In this document: positions 56,397 to 64,000 of the stretch, piece after piece
How positions within the stretch are numbered: the first letter of the stretch is position 1
How the letters are laid out: every line of letters begins with the position of its first letter
Source: Neocallimastix lanati (nom. inval.)
Lineage: Eukaryota > Neocallimastigomycota > Neocallimastigomycetes > Neocallimastigales > Neocallimastigaceae
Assembly (NCBI GenBank): GCA_016946835.1
Contig: JACVTC010000073.1
Coordinates: 563,501-627,500 of the forward strand
DNA length: 64,000 nucleotides
Direction of reading: 5' to 3'
Notes under the pieces: model-generated
Told to the model about the DNA's origin: nothing
What the model saw: the letters and a program-made list of their open reading frames with translations, nothing else
Database searches by the model: none
Translations under genes and position numbers: made by a program

Positions 56397-57275
56397 TGTA
56401 AAGATTTAATAAAATCTTTAATAATTAATTATTATATAATTAATTAATGTAATAAAATTACATAAATTTATAATTTACATATATGAAAATAAATTATAAA
56501 TTTATGTAAATATTTCAAAAGGAAAAATTATTATTTAAATAATTTTGGATAATAAATTTAATTTAAATAATTTATTTAAGTTAGTTAATTTAGTTTAGTT
56601 TATTTAAAATAGTTATTCTATTTAACTTAGTTTAGTTAGCTTAAAATACTTTAAAATTAATTTCGGAATAGTTTTAAATAGTTAAAATTAGTTTAAATAG
56701 TTTATAAAAATAGTTTTGAATTGTAAATATATAAACATTAGTATTAATAATATTTATATAATAAATATCTAATAAATGAGTTTTTATTGAATTTAATTAT
56801 AATTGTAAATTAGTTGAAAGTTTATTGAATTAATTATTGTTTAGTTTTAGTTAATTATTATTTAAAAAAATTATTAATAAAATATTTGTTTATAAATAAA
56901 TAGTAATATATGTATATTAATAGGTTTAATATATTAAATTGTAATCATGAAAAAATATAAATACATGTAAAATTCATTATTTAAATCGAGGTATTAGTTA
57001 TTGACTATCAAATAGTTAATAACAATAAGAGATTTATTTTTAAAATTAATAAAAGATTATTTATTAAAAAAGGAATTTTTTATTACGTGTTTTAAACTAT
57101 TTTGTGTATTTTGTTATTTGTAATCTGTTTCTTCTAAACTCTTTACAAAGAGATTTATTTTTTTAATTAATAAGGTTTATTTTTTTTTAAAAAAAAGAGA
57201 ATTTTTATTTCGTGTTATTTATAATTAAAGTGTCATTTTGTTATTCGTAATTTGTTTCTATTAGAAATCATTACA
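56397..57275 (+). repeat. Solo LTR in outer reverse transcriptase, with duplicated 3' part (TSD TTTAT/TCTAT)
   Basis: 879 bp, starts TGTAAAGATTTAATAAAATC and ends AATCATTACA; flanks TTTAT (56392-56396) and TCTAT (57276-57280). Same subfamily as 48186-48964. The last 127 or so bp are present twice in tandem (about 57020-57147, ending CTCTTTACA, and 57148-57275). Without it the frame reads KDAKIFS-SIDLFSGYHQI. Sense direction. Confidence 0.85.
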
Positions 57276-59031
57276 TCTATTGATTTATTTAGTGGTTACC
57301 ATCAAATTCTTATGTGGGCTGAAGATATTGAAAAGACTTCTTTTACAACGAAATTTGGTAATTAATATTTTAAAGGTATGCCTTTTTTTTTAACTAACGC
57401 CACTGCTACCTTTCAGCGTGAAATGAATTGAATCTTCTTTGATTTAATTAATGATTACGTTTAAATATACATAGATATAGTTTTAAAATCATCTAATTCA
57501 TCTTTCCAAAGTTTTTAATGTATTAAGAAAATATAATTTGAAATTAAACATAGAAAAATGTCAATTTCTGTCAAACAGAAATTGAAGCTTTAGGTCATAA
57601 AGTTACTACTGATGGTTTACTTCCTCTAGATAAGAAAACTCTATCCATTATGAATATGGCACCTCCTACTAATGTGTCTGAACTTCGTTCTTTTCTGGGC
57701 ATGACTGTTTATTATAGAAATTTCATTGACAATTACTCTGCTAAATCTACTCCTCTTTGTTCTTTGTTAAGGAAGAATACTCTATTTGTTTGGACTGATT
57801 CTCAAAACAATAGCTTTCAATTATTAAAGAATTGTTTAATTAGTGCCCCTATCCTCTGCTACCCTAAATTTGATATTCCTTTTATTATTCGTTCCGATGC
57901 TTGTGGTTATGGTATTGGTAGTGTTCTTTTACAACTTTATGATGATAATATTGAACTCCCAATATTTATTTTGTTAGTAGAAGTTTAAAAAAAATCCGAG
58001 AAAAATTATACTACTACTGAACTTGAAGGCACCGCTGCTTATTATTGTTCAGTCCAATTTGAACATTATATTTTAGGTAATCCTTTCAAAACTATTCTAT
58101 ATACTGATCACAAACCTTTAGTCTCTATTACTAAAAGATGTGAGCCTAATACTCTTAAACATCAACGTTGGTGTGATAAATTTAGTAAACTTCAAGTTGA
58201 TATTGTTTATCACCCTGGTAAAGCTAATTTGATTGCTGATGCAATGTCTAGAGTTGTTCGTAAAGACTTCTCTATTACTAATGTTTGTATTAGTTCTAAT
58301 TCTCTTTTTAATAGCGATATTCTGTTCACTTCTGTTAACAATCTAATAGTTCTATTGATTCCTCCCGTTGTTAATAATTCACCTATTGATAGCTCCATTC
58401 TCATCCAGGAGAAGAATGAAGAATTTATTTCTGAATTTATGTATAAATTTTTAACTAATAGATTTATAAAAATTGATAATAATTTATATTTTAGGGATGG
58501 TGAAAGATTACGAAAAATTATTGATGATCCCTATGAAAAAATTAAAATTATAACTAAAGAGCATAGAGTAGGACATGAAGGTATTCAGAAAACATATGAG
58601 AGAATAAAAAGAAAACTATTATTGGAAAAATTTAATTTTAGATGTAAAACAATTAAGAAATTTCTCTTACGACAATAAAAATTGGGATATTTTACTACCT
58701 CTAGCTTTATGGGTACTTAGGACAAGTAAATCTACTATTTCTGATTACTCTAGTTTTGAATTACTGTACGGAAGAAAAGAATTGCTAACGATCGATATTA
58801 ATTTAAGAAATTCAGTATTAGAAGATAATAATCGATCGAAAGAAGAAATTTTAATGGAAAGATTTGAAGAGCATGCCAAATGGGTAAAACAAGCGGCAAA
58901 AAAAATGCTTGGAACCATAAAACTATTGGTAAAGCAGAAGACAGGCTCAACAAAGTATGGAAAATAAAGAAAATTTAAAAATTGGTGATTTGGTAAAAAT
59001 TAGAAATCACCAAAGGACTAAACTTGGACCG
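57276..59031 (+). pseudogene. Outer element reverse transcriptase core, RNase H and integrase remains
   Basis: SIDLFSGYHQILM, then several stops; the catalytic box reads YIDI instead of YIDD (57460-57480). SELRSFLGMTVYYRNFIDNY and the RNase H segment (IRSDACGYGIGSVLL, TTELEGTAAYYCSVQFEHYI, YTDHKPLVSITKRCEP) are well preserved. The integrase keeps part of the zinc-binding His pair (HRVGHEGIQKTYERIKRK), but the whole DDE core is deleted near 58675, joining directly to LPLALWVLRTSKSTISDYS and the tail KIGDLVKIRNHQRTKLGP, ending at 59031. Confidence 0.82.
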
Positions 59032-59883
59032 TAAAAGAAAGATGTAAAAATCTCTCTTTTATGTTCTTTGTAAAATTACCTTAATAATAATATTTTATAG
59101 ATATTTCATTATTTAATAAAAAGAAATTATTTTAAATCAAATTAATCAAATAACTTTAATTATTAAATATTTTTGTTTTTTACTTTACATTATGACAAAT
59201 TAAATAATGAATAGTAAATAAAATAAATAAATAAATAAATAATATAATAAATAATATAATAAATAATAAATAATTAAATATTAAAATAAATATTAAAAAA
59301 TAAACCATAAATAAATAATTAAATAGTAGATAATAAATAATAAAGATTAAATAATAAATAATAAAAATAATAATAAATAATATAATAAATAATAAATAAG
59401 TAAATATTAAAATAAATATTAAAAAATAAATCATAAATAAATAATAAAATAGTAGATAATAAATAATAAAGATTAAATAATAAATAATAAAAAAATAAAA
59501 AATGAATCCATTATAAATAATGAATAATGAAAAATTATTAATAATATTAATAATTATTGTTAAATAATTATAATGAGTAGTTATAGATATAAATTAAAAA
59601 TAAAAATTAACTATAAAATTATTATTTTATATTTTATTAATAAAACATATATAGTTTTTATATTATGAATAAGTTTAATAAATTCCTTGCTTTTGAATTA
59701 ATAATGATATAACATATAAATAACAATTTATTGATTGATCATATATCATATAAAATATTAAATAAATAAATATAAATATATATAAATAAAATTATATAGA
59801 TATTCTAATTTTAATTTTTACTTTTTTAGTTTATTTTTTTATTTTTTTATTATTTTTTTTTAAAAAAATTTTATTGAATATTA
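59032..59883. other. AT-rich DNA with a 126-bp tandem duplication
   Basis: Downstream flank of the outer element. No LTR could be recognised for it. Contains the tandem duplication listed next and then TA-rich DNA. Confidence 0.6.
59240..59492. repeat. Tandem duplication, about 126-bp unit x2, AAT-rich
   Basis: The anchor TTAAAATAAATATTAAAAAA occurs at 59281 and 59407; the sequences around them match over the whole period with a few changes (ACCATAAAT versus ATCATAAAT). Confidence 0.85.
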
Positions 59884-60582
<699 letters not shown>

Positions 60583-61943
60583 TGAATTATTTAAACTTAA
60601 TATAATGGAATTATTAAAAGATATATATATATTTTTCTTTTCTCATTTTTTTTTTACCTGATTTTCTATTTATTAAAACAAAACAGAATATTTAATTTAT
60701 TTTAATTGGATAAATAAGCATAAGCATATTTTAAGGTCATAAAATACACTAAAATACACTAATAAATAGAATTTTATACTTTTATAAATATTTATAAATA
60801 ATAATATTTATTATTTAATTAATAAAAAAAAAATTTTTTACTGATGACTTTTATATGATCATTTTTTCTTTTAATTATTCTACTGTTACACAAAAATTCA
60901 TCACTATTTTTTTTGTTCAAAAGTATATTACAATATATTAAAAATATACAATTAAACAAAAGTTGATAAAAGCTTAATAATTAAAAAAAAACAAAAGTTG
61001 ATAAAAGCTTAATAATTAAAAAAATTCAACTTCCTAATTAAATAAAAATAAAATATATTATACATACCATACCAACATATTTTTATATAATAACATATAT
61101 ATTTTTATATAATAACGTATTTAACTTATATGTAAGTTAAATATATAAAAAAATATTATAATATTTATTATTAGAAATTTTGAACAACAAATTTATTAAT
61201 TATTATACTTAAAAAGTGATATAAAACCATGCTTTAAATGTACATAATTATAAAGTATTATTTCAACACTTAATAATTATGCTTAATATATATATTTTTT
61301 ATTATTTATTATATAATTAATTTTTGATTTTTAAATGCTAATCGTTCTTATTCAATTATTTTAAACAAATTTTAAGTGGTATAGAAGTACATTTAATAAT
61401 ATTTAATAAAAATATTATTAACTATAATTAATAAAAATAATGAAATAATATATTAACTAACTTATAATATTGACAACATTTATAGAAATGAATTTTATCT
61501 CTTTCATTATCTATTGTATATTACATTTTTAGGCTAAATAATGAAGTTATATTTAATTATAAATAATAATTTAATAAATGTTTTTATATGAAAATGAATT
61601 AAAGTACATGGAAATACTTTTCCAATTCCTATACAAAATATTTTTAAAGTGATTCGAAAATTTTAATCTATAATCTTTTTAAAAGGAAATATTTATTTTT
61701 TAATTTTGTAGTATTAAATAATTATTTAAATCATATATAATTTAATATATATCCATATATATATTTAAATAAATACTTATATATAGATTATTAATTTATA
61801 TAATAAATTAATGTATAATTAATATAAATATTTAATATAAACATTCCTATAAATATCAAAATTAGTATTAAATTTTTTTTTTTTTTTAGGTTGTATTTAA
61901 TGTAGTACAAATATTTTGTATTCAAAAATATATTTAAAATTTA

Positions 61944-62059
61944 GTTAAAAAAAAAAATTATGGCATAAATTAAAATATTTTGTAATAATACAAAAAATTT
62001 TTTTTTTCATTATTACTAGAAAATATTTTAATTAATGCCATAATTTTTTTTTTTTTTAA
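61944..62059. repeat. Long imperfect palindrome, MITE-like
   Basis: Arms GTTAAA, an A run, then ATTATGGCATAAATTAAAAT and its near-perfect reverse complement (TTAATTAATGCCATAAT, T run, TTAAC), about 37 bp each. The pairing continues inward (GTAATAAT / ATTATTAC). Total about 116 bp. No clear target duplication. Confidence 0.6.
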
Positions 62060-63513
62060 CCATAACGACCATAGAAACAAGAAATAATATCTGAAGTGGG
62101 ACATATATATCTTTTAAATTGAATATATATGGGTTCTTTTTTTTTCAATAAAGAAATTTAGATTATAAATATGTGATTAACTTTCATATAAAAAGCATAT
62201 ATATATTATATTTATTTATAATAAAAAAAATAAGTATACTTTTCATCTTAATTTATTAAAATAAAATTATACATAAATAATGAACTTTTAATATCGTTTC
62301 CCTTTTAAAGAAGAACCATAATTTTCTTTCATTGCTTTTTTTTTTTTTTTTTTCTTTTTAAATTAAAAGAATTTTAAATGGAAATTAATATTCAATTTAT
62401 AATTAAAATTATTAAAAAAAATGATATAATCAATGAAATAATACTTAATTAGTAAATTTAATATATATAATATATTATTTAGTATATAATTTTATATTAT
62501 ATTAATAATATATATATTAATGATTAAAATAAAATTTTTTTTAAAAATTTATATATTATAGCTATTTATAATCTATTAATTTAAATAATATATAATATAT
62601 AATATATAATAATTACAAAACTATTGTACTTTTATTTAAAAAAAAAAAAAATAAATAAAAATAAAAATAAAAATAAAATAAAATAAAAAATAAAAAATTA
62701 AAAATAAAAAATAAAAAATAAAAAATAAAAAATAAAAAATTAATAATAAAAATTTTTAGAACTTTTATATTTTTATTTTTTAAAGTATATAAAAAAAATA
62801 AAAATAAATAAATTTAAAAAATAAAAAATAAAAGAAGGAAAGTAAAATTATAATATTTTAAACTCAATTATGCTTTGATTTAAAGATAATGTTTTGAATT
62901 AATGAACAAATTCATATTTAAATAATAATAAAATATAAGTAAATAAAATCAAAATTTGAGTGAGAAAGATTTATAAATTCAAATCAAAACTATAAATTTA
63001 AATATATTATCAAATAAAAAAATAATCAAGTAATAAAGGAAAACAGAAAATAATAAAAAGTATAATATAAATTAAAAATAAATTAAGAAGATACATTGTC
63101 TAAAAAAATATTAGTTGGTTAATACTATTTTTTTTGAAGATGTTTAACAATTAATAAAAAATATTCTTTTTATAATATTTATTAAGTTGAAATTTATGGT
63201 TAATTGAAATATTTATAACTAATTCAACCAATTATAAAATTAACCAAGCGAAATTAACAATCTTAAATAAATATAATAAATATAATAAACATAAATAATA
63301 ATATAAATTATAAAATTAATAAATATTTTATATAATGTATTATTAAAGTATATAAAAATATTATTAATAATTATAATTATTTAAAAAAAAAATTTTTTTT
63401 TTTTCATTATAAAAATAAAGTATTAATAAATATTAAGTAATATTATTTAAATACTTTGAAAGTTATATTATTATTTAGAATTCTTTTACACAAATTATAT
63501 TAAATACTTTATT

Positions 63514-63698
63514 TTGTAAAATTTATTTTTACAGAATACAATAAATTATACTTATATAATAATTAAAATTATCTTATTTTGATATATATAATATAGTAGT
63601 AATTTGTAAAATTTATTTTTACAGAATACAATAAATTATACTTTTCTAATAATTAATAAAAAAAATATCTTATTTTGATATATTTAATATAGTAGTAA
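63514..63698. repeat. Tandem duplication, about 90-bp unit x2
   Basis: The unit begins TTGTAAAATTTATTTTTACA at 63514 and again at 63604 and ends TATAGTAGTAA; copies differ by a few bases. Confidence 0.88.
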
Positions 63699-64000
63699 AT
63701 TTTATTAATTAAATTAAAATATATATTAATATATATATGATAATTGTTAACTTTTTAAATTAAAACTTGTTGAAAAAGAAAAAAGAAGCTGAACTAAAAT
63801 AAAATATTAGCAATAATTAAAAAAAAAAGGAAAAAAAGAAAAAATTTCGATAAAGTATTTATCTTTTTTTTTTCGGTTTCTTTTTTTAATTTTTTAAAAA
63901 AAAGTTAATTTTCTTGTTTAGTAAAATTAATACAAATGAATCATATTTTCAAATATAATTTTAAGCGAATTCAATCGTATTATATATTTTAATTATATAA

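Larger units (their letters stand above)
44470..59031 (+). mobile_element. Outer Ty3/Gypsy element, decayed and split
   Basis: Plus-strand remains of one retroelement: gag with a zinc knuckle (44470-46123), then, after a 9.3-kb insertion, protease, reverse transcriptase, RNase H and integrase parts (55462-59031). Removing 46124-55461 and one copy of the target duplication ATTAA restores one continuous frame (with two stop codons) from the Asn-rich gag tail into the protease (INNYPASIFIDT). That shows the two halves are one element. No LTRs of its own were found, and it is dead (many stops, frameshifts, lost integrase core). Confidence 0.8.
60583..64000. other. Terminal AT-rich intergenic DNA
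   Basis: 3.4 kb to the right edge with homopolymers, TA runs, a 33-bp tandem duplication (about 60957-61023, unit ACAAAAGTTGATAAAAGCTT...), a hairpin element (61944-62059) and a 90-bp tandem duplication (63514-63698). No gene seen. Confidence 0.6.

Overview
The window is a very AT-rich (by eye well over 80% A+T), intron-bearing eukaryotic segment with long homopolymers and (AAT)n, (TTTA)n and (AAAAT)n microsatellites. Gene content looks fungal: an ISWI remodeller, a mitofissin (Atg44/DUF1748) homologue, an RBMS-type RNA-binding protein, a Nop4/RBM28-like relic, a giant NBAS/Sec39-like tether protein and chromodomain Ty3/Gypsy elements. Base composition and intron style best fit an anaerobic gut fungus (Neocallimastigomycota). 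That assignment is inference; no rRNA or organelle marker is present.

Layout. 1-557 is the 3' end of an unidentified Ser/Asn-rich protein gene. 4116-10167 (+) is a complete 25-exon ISWI gene; every exon join keeps frame, giving 1029 aa. 11598-12111 (+) is a two-exon mitofissin homologue of 87 aa. 15377-18716 (-) is a three-exon, 973-aa RBMS/MSSP-like protein with two RRMs. About 24.6-27.1 kb (-) is a multiply broken Nop4/RBM28-like gene. 29339-38973 (+) is a two-exon, 3179-aa NBAS-like protein that carries about 13 tandem Trp-acidic repeats (DGWDVPLDL type) near its C terminus. These host genes are separated by 1-6 kb of low-complexity DNA.

From about 40 kb to 60.6 kb the window is a mobile-element nest. 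It holds poly(A)-tailed GC-richer retroposon-like islands, a 240-bp MITE with long terminal inverted repeats and a 9-bp target duplication, and the second of two Copia-like non-autonomous LTR elements (the first is at 21.4-23.2 kb). It also holds an old plus-strand Gypsy element (gag 44.5-46.1 kb, pol 55.5-59.0 kb) split by a younger minus-strand chromodomain Gypsy insertion (46124-55461, target duplication ATTAA). Four solo LTRs sit inside the pol genes of these two Gypsy elements, all in the sense direction and each bounded by exact or near-exact 5-bp duplications.

The younger Gypsy insertion has an abnormal left end: two LTRs fused head-to-head at a 14-bp-arm palindrome, so both outer ends of the insertion are LTR 5' ends. 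This chimera, the Trp-acidic array in the NBAS homologue, the mitofissin homologue in a probable hydrogenosome-bearing lineage, and the MITE with an apparent empty site close by are the most interesting observations. All functional calls come from reading translated motifs by eye; no database search was possible.
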